This document shows positions 27,180 to 35,112 of a stretch of DNA of 35,112 nt, one piece after another. The translations under genes and the position numbers were made by a program. The stretch covers positions 1 through 35,112 of IMG/VR virus record IMGVR_UViG_3300043392_000034, one strand, 5' to 3'. The stretch comes from a virus. Position 1 is the first letter of the stretch. Every line of letters begins with the position of its first letter. Below the pieces are notes generated by a model that did no database searches, was not told where the DNA came from, and saw nothing but the letters and a program-made list of their open reading frames with translations.

Positions 27180-30100
27180 GCGCCGACCACCTTGGCTCTC
27201 TTCATAGCTTGAATTAGTTGCTGCTCAGCGTCCAAAGAGTTGTTTGGCGCGGCGTAGTAGTTGACCGTTGGAGCCTTGGGGTTGTTGAGTCCCATGTAGC
27301 GCTCGAAGTCCTTGAGCGGTGTGACAACCTCAGGGCCCGCTTCTCCGATGATGGCCGGAGTCGGTCCGGTGACGAATCCACCGGCTGCCATGAACTGCCA
27401 CGGCATAGCGCTACCGCCACCACCGCCGCCACCCTTAGGAGCGGGCTTAGCGACTGCGGACGCGGCTGCGCTTGCTGCGCTACGAGCTGCGGAACTTGCC
27501 GAGCTTGCTGCGCTGGCTGCGGCTCGAGCTGCTCCAGCGGCGTCGTTAGCGAGCTTGGCTGCGCCCTTAGCGTCGTCGGCTGCGGCCTTAGCTAGGCCAG
27601 CGGCAACCTTGACACCGTCAGAGATCTCGGAGGCAAACTTCTTGGCGACCCGCTTCATGGTCGCTTCGATCTCGTTTTCCTTCTTCTTCAGCTCGTCAAC
27701 AACGGACTGAGCAAAGACGATGCCCTCGTTATAGAGAACGTCTCCGACCTTGGTCGCGAGCTCAAGAGCCTGAGCGTCAGCCTCGTCAGCCAGGACGTTC
27801 AACTCGTCAACGGCAGCCTGGCCACCGGCAAGGATGGACTGAGCGAAGTCAACCGCCTGGGCTTCCACGATTTGCTTCAGGATGCCGTCGTTGATGCCCA
27901 TCGCAACGAGCTGCGAGGTGAGTCGGTTCAGCTCCTTGGTCTTGGCGATGCGCTCCTGGAGCGTCTTGACTGCGTCCTCGAACGTTGTGCCCTGAGCCTG
28001 GACGGTCTGAAGGTTCTGCTCAGCCTCGATTAGCTTGTCCTTGGCAGACTTCAAAGCACTAGCCGAAGCGGTGCCCTCGTTGACGAGCTCGTTGTATTCA
28101 GCCTGAGCTTCGTTGACGCGCTTCTGAGCCTCGGCCAAAGCGTCGGCCGATGCAGGAGCCTCGATGGTGAGGGTGGATCCAAACTTAGCCGCGAGCTCCT
28201 GGATGTAGGAGAGTCGCTGCTCGATGCGTGCGGTGAGGTCGTCCTGAGCGTCAGCGAGAAGTCGCTGGGTTTCCTCGAGGGACTTCTCCAGCGTCTTGAG
28301 CTCGGCTCGGTATGCCTTGACTAGAGCGCGAGCTGCGCGGGTTCCAGCCTGGCTTAGGTCGCCCTTCTCAAACTTGTCGGTGATCCACTTGGAGATCTCA
28401 TCCATCGCGCGGTCGATGTCGCGCTTGTCGCCGGAGAGTCCTCCAACGAGACCCTGAAGGATGTTCTTACCGAACTCCTTGAAGACCTTGGAAGGAGAAG
28501 CGATTCCGAGCAGGCTCTTGAAGGTGTCGATTGCGGCGTTGCCGATGCCCTTCATGGCCTCACCGATCAGCTTCGGTCCATCCTTGAGGATGCCCTGGGC
28601 CAAACCGGTAATGAGATCCTTGCCAGCCTGGAGGAGCTGTGGAGCTGCCTTCTGGAGTCCCTTGACCATTTCAGGGACGGCCTTGACCAGTGCCTTGACG
28701 ATCTCAGGGGTTGCCTTGATGACGGCCGTCACCAGTGCGGTGAAGAGCTGGATGCCTGCGGTGACGAGCTGAGGGATCAGCGCGACGATGGTCGTGATCA
28801 GCTTCGGCAGGACGGTTCCCACAATGGTGCTAATGAGCGTCGGCAGCATCTTGATCAGACCGGTGACCAGGCCAGTGAAGAGCTGAATCGCTCCGGTAAC
28901 CAGCTTGGGCAACATGCTGAGCAGTGCGGCGATGATCTTTGGCAGTGCATCCAGGAGCGCGACGATCAGCTTCGGGATTGCCTGAATGAGTCCTTGCACC
29001 AAGCCCATGAAGAGACTGAGTGCGGACTGAATAATCTTGGGAAGCATTCCGGTGATCGAGGCCACGAGCTTCGGCAGAAGGTTCACGATGGCCGTGATGA
29101 GGTTTGGCACGACCACGGTGAGACCCTGGATCAGTGCGCCAAATAGCTTCTGGGCAGTCTCGATCAGAGTCGGCACCATGCCGATCAGCGTGGAGACAAC
29201 CTGAGGAAGTGCGGCGACGATGGCGTTAGCCAGGTCGGTAATGATCTTCGGCAGCGCGGTGATGAGCGTGTCGATCAGCGCTTGACGGAATGCGAAGAAC
29301 TGCTCCATCAGTCGAGTGATACCGCCACCCTGGATCCAAGCCTTGATCGCGTCGTTGGCCTTGCCGAGAAGGTCGCCGATGAAGTCTCCACCTTCGCCCT
29401 TCTTGACTGCGTCGAAGAAGCCGGTGATGGTCGGGACAACCTTGGCGTTCATGACGTCCACGAAGCCCTCGAACGCTGAGAGCAGAAGTGCTCCAAAGCT
29501 CTCGGAGATGTTGTCCAGGCCGAGCTTCATCTTCTCGGTGGCCGTCGCGGTTGCCGCAGCGGTTCCACCGACCTGAGTCTCGATGGCCTTGAGGACCATG
29601 TCCTGAGCTGCCAGGACGTTGCCCGACTCGACCAGGGCCTTGATCTTGTCCTTCTCCACCTGGGTGAAGGTCACACCGGAGCGAGCCAGTGCGGTGATTC
29701 CCTTGATCGGATCCTGGAGAGCCTTACCGAGCTGGGTTGCGTTGGTCTCAGCCGATCCAAAGCCGGCCGCAGCCAAGTCGATAGCCGCAGCGGTAGCGCG
29801 GTCGAACGCGCCGCCGGTCTCGTCAGCGGTAAGAGCCAGGTTCTTGAATGTCAGAAGCTTGGCCTGGGTGAGCTTGATCTGCTCGGCGTCGGTCGCCAGG
29901 TTCAGCTCGTTCGCCTCGGCATACTTCAGAAGTCGGTCGGTGACCTTGCTGGTCTGATCTCCGAAGAGACCCATTGACTTGTTGATCTGCTCGACGCGGG
30001 AGTTGGCCTTCTGGACGTCCTCAGCGGCAACGATGGCAGCCTGGGCAAAGCGACCCACGGCCACGATGGAGGCAGCGGTAAGAGCTGGACCGATGAGGCC

Positions 30101-30268
30101 CTTGATCTTGCCAGCGAATGACTTGCCCGTGGAGGCACCCATCTGGGTTCCAACGAGGTTTCCAGCGCGATCAACCTGGGCTCCAAGCCCTTGCTTGAGG
30201 TAGCGGTCGAAGTCCTTGGTGCCTGGAACGATGTTGACGAATGCCGTCGCTAGAGCTCTTTCAGCCAT
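27173..30268 (-). CDS. Tape measure protein
   Basis: 1031 residues. The N-terminal 200 residues include NIVPGTKDFDRYLKQGLGAQ and coiled-coil segments. Residues about 330-560 consist of tandem hydrophobic repeats with the pattern LPKLI...LLPKLV...LFxGLVxGLI, at least ten half-units of about 20 residues. Coiled coils follow. An Ala/Ser/Lys-rich tract and seven Gly precede the conserved C-terminal motif FMAAGGFVTGPTPAIIGEAG. At about 0.15 nm per residue it predicts a tail near 150 nm. ATG 30268 overlaps the frame of the upstream gpGT product by 8 bp. Confidence 0.95.
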   Translation of the reverse strand: MAERALATAFVNIVPGTKDFDRYLKQGLGAQVDRAGNLVGTQMGASTGKSFAGKIKGLIGPALTAASIVAVGRFAQAAIVAAEDVQKANSRVEQINKSMGLFGDQTSKVTDRLLKYAEANELNLATDAEQIKLTQAKLLTFKNLALTADETGGAFDRATAAAIDLAAAGFGSAETNATQLGKALQDPIKGITALARSGVTFTQVEKDKIKALVESGNVLAAQDMVLKAIETQVGGTAAATATATEKMKLGLDNISESFGALLLSAFEGFVDVMNAKVVPTITGFFDAVKKGEGGDFIGDLLGKANDAIKAWIQGGGITRLMEQFFAFRQALIDTLITALPKIITDLANAIVAALPQVVSTLIGMVPTLIETAQKLFGALIQGLTVVVPNLITAIVNLLPKLVASITGMLPKIIQSALSLFMGLVQGLIQAIPKLIVALLDALPKIIAALLSMLPKLVTGAIQLFTGLVTGLIKMLPTLISTIVGTVLPKLITTIVALIPQLVTAGIQLFTALVTAVIKATPEIVKALVKAVPEMVKGLQKAAPQLLQAGKDLITGLAQGILKDGPKLIGEAMKGIGNAAIDTFKSLLGIASPSKVFKEFGKNILQGLVGGLSGDKRDIDRAMDEISKWITDKFEKGDLSQAGTRAARALVKAYRAELKTLEKSLEETQRLLADAQDDLTARIEQRLSYIQELAAKFGSTLTIEAPASADALAEAQKRVNEAQAEYNELVNEGTASASALKSAKDKLIEAEQNLQTVQAQGTTFEDAVKTLQERIAKTKELNRLTSQLVAMGINDGILKQIVEAQAVDFAQSILAGGQAAVDELNVLADEADAQALELATKVGDVLYNEGIVFAQSVVDELKKKENEIEATMKRVAKKFASEISDGVKVAAGLAKAAADDAKGAAKLANDAAGAARAAASAASSASSAARSAASAAASAVAKPAPKGGGGGGGSAMPWQFMAAGGFVTGPTPAIIGEAGPEVVTPLKDFERYMGLNNPKAPTVNYYAAPNNSLDAEQQLIQAMKRAKVVGAW

Positions 30269-30886
30269 CGTTCTCCTTTGGGTTCATTCGTGCGAGCTTG
30301 TCCATAACCACGTTTCGGTTCTGGCCTTGCTTGCCAAGTTGGTTCTTGTCTGCCCACGGTGCCGGATACGGCTTCGGGGCCTTGCGCGTTGCGACTGCCG
30401 CGTGGAGCTCATAGGTGTGAGCCAGGGCTATCCATTCGCGCGTAACGGGGTATTCCCATTCGCGACTCGCCGCGCCGAGGTGGGCCGAGGTGTCCTTGAC
30501 CAGGATGCTGGTCAGAAGGATGGCCTCGATCCAGGTGACGCTCTCTCCGATGTCGAAGATGGAGAGTTGGAATCGGTTCCGGAAGTCGTAGGCGACTTCA
30601 GCCGGATGCTCCTCGATTAGCTCTCGGAGCTTGAGGATTCCCCCAGCGGCGCTCCCTGGGTCCAGCCAGTTAGAAACTCGTTGAAGGCGTCGGCGTCCAT
30701 ACTGTCCACGGCCTTGAGCTCAGGGCTGTTCTCTCCCATAAGCTCTTCCAGGATCATGAAGGCGCGGTCCATTTCGTCGGCTGCCTTGCGGGACTTGCGG
30801 AGCACGCCCATCGGTAGCGCGTTCATCGCTGGGATGGTGAACTTCTTGCCGTTGTGCTCGAAGGTGTAAGTCTTTGATGCGGTCAT
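30261..30886 (-). CDS. Tail assembly chaperone gpGT (made by -1 frameshift)
   Basis: The second frame (ending at 30261) has no good start of its own but continues in the -1 frame from gpG. It reads GGILKLRELIEEHPAEVAYD, FRNRFQLSIFDIGESVTWIE, then REWIALAHTYELHAAVATRK and ends NVVMDKLARMNPKENDG. The slippery region is GGGGGAA (30644-30638, minus), just before the gpG end. The fused product is 208 residues. gpG and gpGT chaperone the tape measure during tail assembly, and their gene order before the tape measure is near universal in siphoviruses. Confidence 0.85.
30617..30886 (-). CDS. Tail assembly chaperone gpG
   Basis: 89 residues from ATG 30886. It begins KTYTFEHNGKKFTIPAMNAL, continues with a helical segment (RKSRKAADEMDRAFMILEEL), then DSMDADAFNEFLTGW, and ends in a Ser-rich tail ESSSSES. 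This is typical of the short chaperone that is also the N-terminal part of gpGT. Confidence 0.88.
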   Translation of the reverse strand: MTASKTYTFEHNGKKFTIPAMNALPMGVLRKSRKAADEMDRAFMILEELMGENSPELKAVDSMDADAFNEFLTGWTQGAPLGESSSSES

Positions 30887-30952
30887 AGCGGTTCCTTTAG
30901 TTAGCGGTTCTGTTACTTAGGGTTAGCGGTCGAAGGTTTAGTAACGAGGGGA

Positions 30953-30989
30953 GCTAGGAGGCCGGTGACCGCTCAACCGGCCCCCTAGC
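30953..30989 (-). terminator. Strong hairpin after the major tail gene
   Basis: GCTAGGAGGCCGGT (30953-30966) pairs with ACCGGCCCCCTAGC (30976-30989), 14 bp with one mismatch and a 9-nt loop. It lies in the 119-bp gap between the major tail protein and gpG. There is no U-run after it on the minus strand, so it may be a partial terminator or a stabilising 3' structure that lowers expression of later genes. Confidence 0.55.
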
Positions 30990-31005
30990 AGCTTGGGTCT
31001 TCTGC

Positions 31006-31536
31006 CTAGTCCTCGAACTGAGAGAAGAAGATGTCAGCCGAGCGGCCGTCCTTGACGTATGCAGTCACGGTCATGCCGTAGGTAACTGCCTCGCCGTTTA
31101 CAACCTGCTGAGCCTCGATCGAAAGGACCTCGCCTAGCGGGATGTAGTGACGGATTGCCTTAGCGCCGTCAACGATGTCGATGACGAAGGACTTACGGCC
31201 ACCGGTGGAGGTTGGGGAAAGCTCCAGCTTGCCGCCGACCAGGGTGCCACCGAAGTAGGTCTCGATAACTTCCTGGGTGGTCTCCAGAAGGGTGAACTGA
31301 TAGGTGGTGGTTCCCTCGGTCACGATCTCGCGAACCAAGTCGGCGTTCTGCCATGCACGAACCTGAGCGGTTGCACGCTCGTTGCTGAAGGTCACACCGT
31401 CAGCGGATACGTATCCCAGCTCGGTGAATCCGACGCCAAGGGATGAGGTGGAGCTAGTTGGTGCGGTTGTGCTGGTTGCACCGACATAAACCTTGCCAGT
31501 GATACCAACAACCACGTTTTCGGCGTTTAGTGCCAT
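31006..31536 (-). CDS. Major tail protein
   Basis: 176 residues, tail tube subunit. The sequence ENVVVGITGKVYVGATSTTA, FTELGYVSADGVTFSNERAT, QFTLLETTQEVIETYFGG and RHYIPLGEVLSIEAQQV is the beta-sandwich tube pattern of siphoviruses. Good ribosome binding site (AAGGAGAAC). The gene is flanked by structured RNA on both sides (hairpins at 31556-31597 and 30953-30989), consistent with separate, high expression. Confidence 0.92.
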   Translation of the reverse strand: MALNAENVVVGITGKVYVGATSTTAPTSSTSSLGVGFTELGYVSADGVTFSNERATAQVRAWQNADLVREIVTEGTTTYQFTLLETTQEVIETYFGGTLVGGKLELSPTSTGGRKSFVIDIVDGAKAIRHYIPLGEVLSIEAQQVVNGEAVTYGMTVTAYVKDGRSADIFFSQFED

Positions 31537-31555
31537 GTGTTTGTTCTCCTTACGT

Positions 31556-31597
31556 AAGGGGTCGCCCCTTAGGGGCAGGTTTTCTGCGGTGCAGAAA
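31556..31597 (-). promoter_or_regulatory. Two hairpins in the leader of the major tail gene
   Basis: AAGGGG-TCG-CCCCTT (31556-31570) and TTTCTGC-GGT-GCAGAAA (31581-31597). They lie between the tail terminator gene and the major tail start and may end the upstream transcript or protect the 5' end of the tail mRNA. Confidence 0.45.
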
Positions 31598-31605
31598 CTT
31601 GAGGG

Positions 31606-31989
31606 TTAGGACTCGTAGCCCTGGACAACGACCTCGACGTCCAGCGAGCGCCGCTCGAGCTGAGAGTCTTCGGTGGTCCGGACTGGTCCCAGGCGAACGT
31701 CAGCTCGCTTGATTCCGTTGATGGTGGCTCCACGAACCAGGGCTTCGACCTGGTATCCAAGAGCTGAGGCAGTCGGGTAGTCGCTGGCGTAGACCTCGAG
31801 GGTTACGGATCCCAGGCGAGTGACTCGATCTCCAGTGGTCTGATCCAGGCTGGCGATGATGATGAGTTGCTTGTCTGGCGTCTCTTCATCCGGCTGCGAA
31901 AACTTGGTGGCGACTCGAACGCCTTCGGAAGCTAGTGCCTCGTTGAAGTAGGCGACCAGGACCTTCTCGATGTCTGGGAAGATGAGCAT
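31606..31989 (-). CDS. Tail terminator protein
   Basis: 127 residues. IFPDIEKVLVAYFNEALAS at the start, VATKFSQPDEETPDKQLIII and VTLEVYASDYPTASALGYQV are typical of the small tail-completion/terminator protein of actinophages, which caps the tube and joins it to the head. It sits just before the major tail gene as in most siphoviruses. Confidence 0.85.
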   Translation of the reverse strand: MLIFPDIEKVLVAYFNEALASEGVRVATKFSQPDEETPDKQLIIIASLDQTTGDRVTRLGSVTLEVYASDYPTASALGYQVEALVRGATINGIKRADVRLGPVRTTEDSQLERRSLDVEVVVQGYES

Positions 31990-31991
31990 GA

Positions 31992-32336
31992 TTAGCCGCC
32001 TCGGGTGGTCTCTTTGTAGAGCGCTGCTCGGAGGTGTCCAACTCCGTCGCGCTTCTGGGTATAGAAGTGAGCTGCGAGCGCGGTCTTGATGTCAGCCAGG
32101 CTCTTGATGATCACGCGCGGTCTCTTGCCGCGAGATTCAAACTGAACGGCGAATCCAGCTTCGGCGTATCCGGTGAGTCGTCCCTCAGGACCGTTCTGCG
32201 CGGATTGCGCGGTGGCCTGAGCGTTAGCTGCTACGGCTCGGCCGGTGTTCATGAGCTGGTCCTGAATTGGCCGGTTTGCCTTGACGAAGTCGGTGATCGC
32301 GTTTGGCGCGTATTCGATTCGGACTCGCTTAGCCAT
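31992..32336 (-). CDS. HK97 gp10-like head-tail/tail completion protein
   Basis: From ATG 32336 (site AAGAGGCG; overlaps the upstream gene by 8 bp) the protein has 114 residues. MAKRVRIEYAPNAITDF, VAANAQATAQSAQN, RPRVIIKSLADIKTALAAHF and HLRAALYKE match the HK97 gp10 family. A longer frame to 32363 is possible but less well placed. Confidence 0.82.
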   Translation of the reverse strand: MAKRVRIEYAPNAITDFVKANRPIQDQLMNTGRAVAANAQATAQSAQNGPEGRLTGYAEAGFAVQFESRGKRPRVIIKSLADIKTALAAHFYTQKRDGVGHLRAALYKETTRGG

Positions 32337-32667
32337 TTCGCCTCTTGACGGGGACGACGACACCGACCTCGAGGCCGATGAACGGGCTTTTCCAGTTTTG
32401 GACTGATCCGTCCTTGACCCAAGTGGAATTTCTGATCACGAACGTGTCACCGTCTTGAACATGGGTGCCGTTCGGCAAGTAGAGAACCAGGCGAGCGTCA
32501 ACGTTGTCCCTGGTTGGATCCGCTGGCTCCTCACCGGTCTGGACGGCGATTAGAGCGTTCTTCACGACCACGTTGGTAGTTGTGTGCGTCTTGTTGCCGA
32601 ACTCGTCTGTGGAGGCCGCTGAGCGCCTCTTGATGGTGATTGTCTCGCCGCCGCGGATAAAGCTCAT
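32329..32667 (-). CDS. Head closure (stopper) protein
   Basis: 112 residues from ATG 32667, coupled as TAATG to the connector gene. SFIRGGETITIKRRSAASTD, NALIAVQTGEEPADPTRDN and VLYLPNGTHVQDGDTFVIRN form the small beta barrel of the stopper family that blocks DNA exit after packaging. The upstream extension to 32802 is the shadow of the connector gene. Confidence 0.82.
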   Translation of the reverse strand: MSFIRGGETITIKRRSAASTDEFGNKTHTTTNVVVKNALIAVQTGEEPADPTRDNVDARLVLYLPNGTHVQDGDTFVIRNSTWVKDGSVQNWKSPFIGLEVGVVVPVKRRNG

Positions 32668-33095
32668 TAGTAAATTTCCTCGTATCCGTTTCCGGTCAGG
32701 AGGTAGACGTCTCGGACGCCTGCGTTCGGTGCCAGGTTGATCTCGTAAGCCTTGCCTCGAGTCTTCGGTGCCAGGAGGTTGCGTTCCTCGGTGGTCATCC
32801 AAATGTCAACGTTGTCCCCGAAGTTACGGCCCTGGCCGAACGGTCCGGTGTTTTGCTGCCAATAGGACAGATTCTCAGGGTTGCGAAGGACGCGGGTGAC
32901 CATGCGGACCACGACCATCTTGACCACGCTCAGCGCAAGCTTCTCGTCGTCAATACGTCCCTGGATCGCGGGGTAGTCGGCCAGGATGACGGCCTCGGCG
33001 TCTTCGATGAGAGCCTGGACCAGGTCGAGGTTGTCGGGTGCGTCAGATCCGACCCAGCGGTCGGTTACGTCCTGAGGAGATACCCAAGCGCTCAT
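32667..33095 (-). CDS. Head-tail connector (adaptor) protein
   Basis: 142 residues. Helical adaptor sequence: WVSPQDVTDRWVGSDAPDN, VQALIEDAEAVILADYPAIQ, VVKMVVVRMVTRVLRNPE. The C-terminal arm is FGDNVDIWMTTEERNLLAPK. Matches the gp19/gp15-type adaptor that binds the portal. It is separated from the capsid gene by a structured gap (33096-33197). Confidence 0.85.
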   Translation of the reverse strand: MSAWVSPQDVTDRWVGSDAPDNLDLVQALIEDAEAVILADYPAIQGRIDDEKLALSVVKMVVVRMVTRVLRNPENLSYWQQNTGPFGQGRNFGDNVDIWMTTEERNLLAPKTRGKAYEINLAPNAGVRDVYLLTGNGYEEIY

Positions 33096-33124
33096 TCACT
33101 GCCTTTCGAAAAGATTGGGGTGGA

Positions 33125-33182
33125 GGGGGGAGCGTGTCCTTGAAAGGGACCCGATCTCCGTCCGGAGAGCAGTGCTCCCCCC
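33125..33182 (-). terminator. Branched RNA structure after the capsid gene
   Basis: GGGGGGAGC (33125-33133) pairs with GCTCCCCCC (33174-33182). Inside are two further hairpins: GTCC/GGAC (around 33136-33150) and CTCCG/CGGAG (around 33156-33167), giving a three-way junction shape. On the minus strand it directly follows the capsid stop codon, so it likely acts as a partial terminator or 3' stabiliser for the abundant capsid mRNA. Confidence 0.6.
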
Positions 33183-33197
33183 TCGGTTACCTAGTGA

Positions 33198-34010
33198 CTA
33201 GGCAGATACGAACTTGACCACTGCGGTAGGCAGGGTGGTCTTGGAGCCGTAAACGTTCAGACCGCGAACGATGTCGCTGAACTTGCTTGGGTTGCGAAGG
33301 CTCTCGACCTTGTCGATCTGAGAAACGAATGCAACGGCAGCCTCGTGGTAAGCCACGGCGGTAGGAACGTCGGAGTCGCCCAGAAGAGCAGACTCGAGAA
33401 CGTTGAAGCCAGCAAGACGACCAACCTGGCCGTTGCGAAGCTCACCGGAGTCGCCAGCAAGTGAAGCGTCAGACAGACCAGCGATCAGAAGGTCAGCCAT
33501 CGCAGGGTTCACCACGACGAAGCGGCCGGTGGTAGGAACCTTGGCCTTGCTCATCTCGGTGCGAAGCTTGCGGATTGCAGCCTTGGCCTCGTCAGCGGAG
33601 TCCACAACGAGGTCGCCAGCGTTGCCGTCAACACCCTCGGCCAGCATGGTCTCGAGAACGTAGGACTCAGCATCCTCAGCAAGAGCGCGACCAGCGGAAG
33701 CGACCCATGCGTCGAAGGTGCCAGCTGCCTGGACTGCGTCAACGTCGTCGATGTTGACAGAGAAGGCCTTCTCCTGGTCGATCAGAAGGGTGACCTCGGT
33801 GTCAGCAAGTGCCTCAGCGTTGATGACGCGGCCTGCGGCCTTGTAGTCAACAACGGTCGGGGTCACTGCGCCGATGATGTGAACGGTGTTACCGCGGCGA
33901 GCCTCGCCGGAGTAGGTGGAGGTAAGGGTCGGAATAACGATCTGGTTCGCCTGGAATGAAGTGGTTACACCAGCCGCCCAGATCTCCGGAATGAAGTTGT
34001 TGATAGCCAT
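33198..34010 (-). CDS. Major capsid protein
   Basis: 270 residues. AINNFIPEIWAAGVTTSFQA, then ARRGNTVHIIGAVTPTVVDY, then EKAFSVNIDDVDAVQA and TTGRFVVVNPAMADLLIAGL form the HK97-fold coat pattern of many actinobacterial siphoviruses. It follows the scaffold gene. Bias towards a few preferred codons and very good spacing suggest high expression. No N-terminal delta domain or protease is visible, consistent with the separate scaffold. Confidence 0.93.
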   Translation of the reverse strand: MAINNFIPEIWAAGVTTSFQANQIVIPTLTSTYSGEARRGNTVHIIGAVTPTVVDYKAAGRVINAEALADTEVTLLIDQEKAFSVNIDDVDAVQAAGTFDAWVASAGRALAEDAESYVLETMLAEGVDGNAGDLVVDSADEAKAAIRKLRTEMSKAKVPTTGRFVVVNPAMADLLIAGLSDASLAGDSGELRNGQVGRLAGFNVLESALLGDSDVPTAVAYHEAAVAFVSQIDKVESLRNPSKFSDIVRGLNVYGSKTTLPTAVVKFVSA

Positions 34011-34033
34011 TTAGCTAACTCTCTTTCGGTTTT

Positions 34034-34582
34034 CTAGCGTTTGCCCAGCAACTCATCGAGTCGCCCCTCGGTCTTTGCCTTCATGATCTCCGCGGGTGAC
34101 ATGGTGGCCAGCTCTTCCTTGGAAGTGATCTGGCCGACACCGTTAGGGACCGGCTTGCCTTGGTTTGAATCGGGCTGTGGGGTCTTGGGTTTGGACTGAT
34201 TCGCGATGAGTGCGAGCAGCTTTTCTGCGGCTGCCTCGAGGTCTTCTCGAGTCGCGCCAGCCAACAGATCTAGAGCCTCGGCAGGAATGCCCTTCTGAGC
34301 GGCAACCTCATACCGAGTTAGTCGAGCTGAAGCCTCAGAAGCCTCAGCCTTTGCACGAGCCAGCTCCTCGGCGAGCTTTTCGTGCTCGCTCTTCTGGCTT
34401 GACTCGTATTCGCGCCACTTCTCAGCCTCGTCCTTGAAGGTCAGGGCTTCCTTGGCGCGTGCCTCCCACTTGCGTGCCTGGGCCTTCCAGTCGATCTCAG
34501 CGTTGCCCTGCGGCTCGGCGTTGGTCTCCTGAGTTGTGGCTTCGGTCTCAGTAGGTGCGGGGGTAGTGATCTCGTCACTCAT
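34034..34582 (-). CDS. Capsid scaffolding protein
   Basis: 182 residues, acidic and Glu/Lys/Ala-rich. It has a long central coiled coil (WKAQARKWEARAKEALTFKD, EKLAEELARAKAEASEASAR) and a C-terminus (KEELATMSPAEIMKAKTEGR, LDELLGKR) that is the usual capsid-binding end. Position between MuF and capsid is standard. Confidence 0.9.
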   Translation of the reverse strand: MSDEITTPAPTETEATTQETNAEPQGNAEIDWKAQARKWEARAKEALTFKDEAEKWREYESSQKSEHEKLAEELARAKAEASEASARLTRYEVAAQKGIPAEALDLLAGATREDLEAAAEKLLALIANQSKPKTPQPDSNQGKPVPNGVGQITSKEELATMSPAEIMKAKTEGRLDELLGKR

Positions 34583-34647
34583 GCGGTTCTTCTCCTATGC
34601 AGGATTAGGTTCAGCCATGCGGCTGCCACTGGCGATTGCCAGAAGTC
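34583..34647. other. Short intergenic gap with small hairpin
   Basis: 65 bp between the MuF-like and scaffold genes. CTGGC-GATT-GCCAG at 34628-34641 is the only structure; nothing else is seen. Confidence 0.4.
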
Positions 34648-35112
34648 TTATTTGGAGCGAGCGATCCGGTTCATTTCACTGATCGCGTTCGCGGTGCCGT
34701 TCTCGGTCGCCTCTTGGTAGTTGGCCTCGAACTCGTCGTAGTAGTCCGGACGGATTGGCCGGTCTCCGATGTAGAGCGTCTCGATGGAGCACTTGCAGTT
34801 ATTGTGAAAGTCGATGGCGTAACTCGCCGTTCTCACGCCTTCCTCGGTTGTCACTCGAGCGGACTCGAAGGCAACGAGCTGGCAGAAGCCGCAGGCGTTG
34901 GGTTCAGCTACTCGCTGGACCGCGTAGACCGCTTCGTCTAGGGATGCGTTGTAGAGCATCGTGTCGCGGTTGTAGCTGGCCACGGCCCTGGTCATCGCCC
35001 TGGTGACGTCGGCGGTCATCGGTTCGAATCCGGCAGCCATGAAGGTCTTCATGCCCTGGCCGATGATCGGCTCGGAGATCTGCGGAGCGTTGAACGTCGG
35101 AAGCTTGGCCAC
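34648..35112 (-). CDS. MuF-like minor head protein, C-terminal part
   Basis: These bases encode residues 109-262 of the 262-residue protein whose start is at 451. The GTG at the right edge is an internal codon, not a start. The diagnostic region has Cys182-x-x-Cys185 (NACGFCQ) and His211, Cys214, Cys216 (FHNNCKCSI). This zinc-type Cys/His arrangement is seen in Mu gpF-like minor head proteins. The tail is acidic (DYYDEFEANYQEATENGT). Protease function, sometimes assigned to this family in actinophages, is not visible here. Confidence 0.88.
   Translation of the reverse strand: MAKLPTFNAPQISEPIIGQGMKTFMAAGFEPMTADVTRAMTRAVASYNRDTMLYNASLDEAVYAVQRVAEPNACGFCQLVAFESARVTTEEGVRTASYAIDFHNNCKCSIETLYIGDRPIRPDYYDEFEANYQEATENGTANAISEMNRIARSK
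34986..35112. repeat. Terminal direct repeat, copy 2 (contig circularity overlap)
   Basis: Identical to 1-127 over all 127 bases. When annotating the circle one copy must be dropped; otherwise part of the MuF-like gene is counted twice. Confidence 0.95.

Noticed and set aside
34648-35112. A complete 154-residue gene starting at the right edge
   Set aside because: The GTG is an internal codon; joining the ends extends the frame to ATG 451.

Overview
The window is one tailed-phage genome (siphovirus type) of an actinobacterial host, and it is probably complete. Bases 1-127 are identical to bases 34986-35112. That is the signature of a circular contig, so the unit genome is about 34,985 bp and one gene (MuF-like minor head protein) runs across the artificial break. 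Host evidence is a WhiB-like iron-sulfur regulator (restricted to Actinobacteria and their phages), an NrdH redoxin, and actinophage-type tail, lysis and replication-initiation proteins. Base composition is moderately GC-rich (judged by eye, not counted). I cannot name the host genus.

Almost everything is transcribed leftward (minus strand). Reading in that direction from about 15.9 kb, the early block begins with a helix-turn-helix protein at 15421-15879. It continues with small proteins, a metallophosphoesterase, a sigma-region-4-like protein, a YqaJ-type exonuclease with an ERF-like annealing protein, an HNH protein, a replication initiator, small winged-helix and zinc proteins, SSB, RusA, an Nmad1/DUF1599 protein and NrdH, ending near 5.0 kb. 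Many of these genes overlap by 1-8 bp (ATGA, GTGA, TAATG or TAGTG junctions), as in a translationally coupled operon.

A 406-bp gene-free stretch (4628-5033) holds a tRNA-like element. After it come HNH endonuclease, a structured GC-rich gap that is the best cos candidate (4075-4276), TerS, TerL, portal and MuF. Continuing across the circle junction are scaffold, capsid, head-tail connectors, tail terminator, major tail protein, the frameshifted gpG/gpGT chaperones, tape measure and distal tail proteins. An unusually rich set of adhesion proteins follows: three tandem genes sharing one domain, a glycine-rich protein, a collagen-like fibre, and two proteins sharing a C-terminal module. The block closes with the lysis genes LysM, M23 peptidase, amidase and holin.

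Only three genes lie on the plus strand: a tyrosine integrase (16054-17082), a small Cys-containing gene coupled to it, and the WhiB-like gene (12704-12988). A bidirectional terminator separates the integrase operon from the lysis genes. No classical CI-type repressor or excisionase is recognisable.

The most interesting unexplained signal is a dispersed asymmetric motif (consensus about GTGTCATGTTGCWAT on the plus strand). It has nine copies between 8.2 and 16.2 kb, all in the same orientation, plus one inverted partner copy over the integrase start. It is concentrated at early gene starts and the integrase/HTH divergent region, which resembles an operator/stoperator family.
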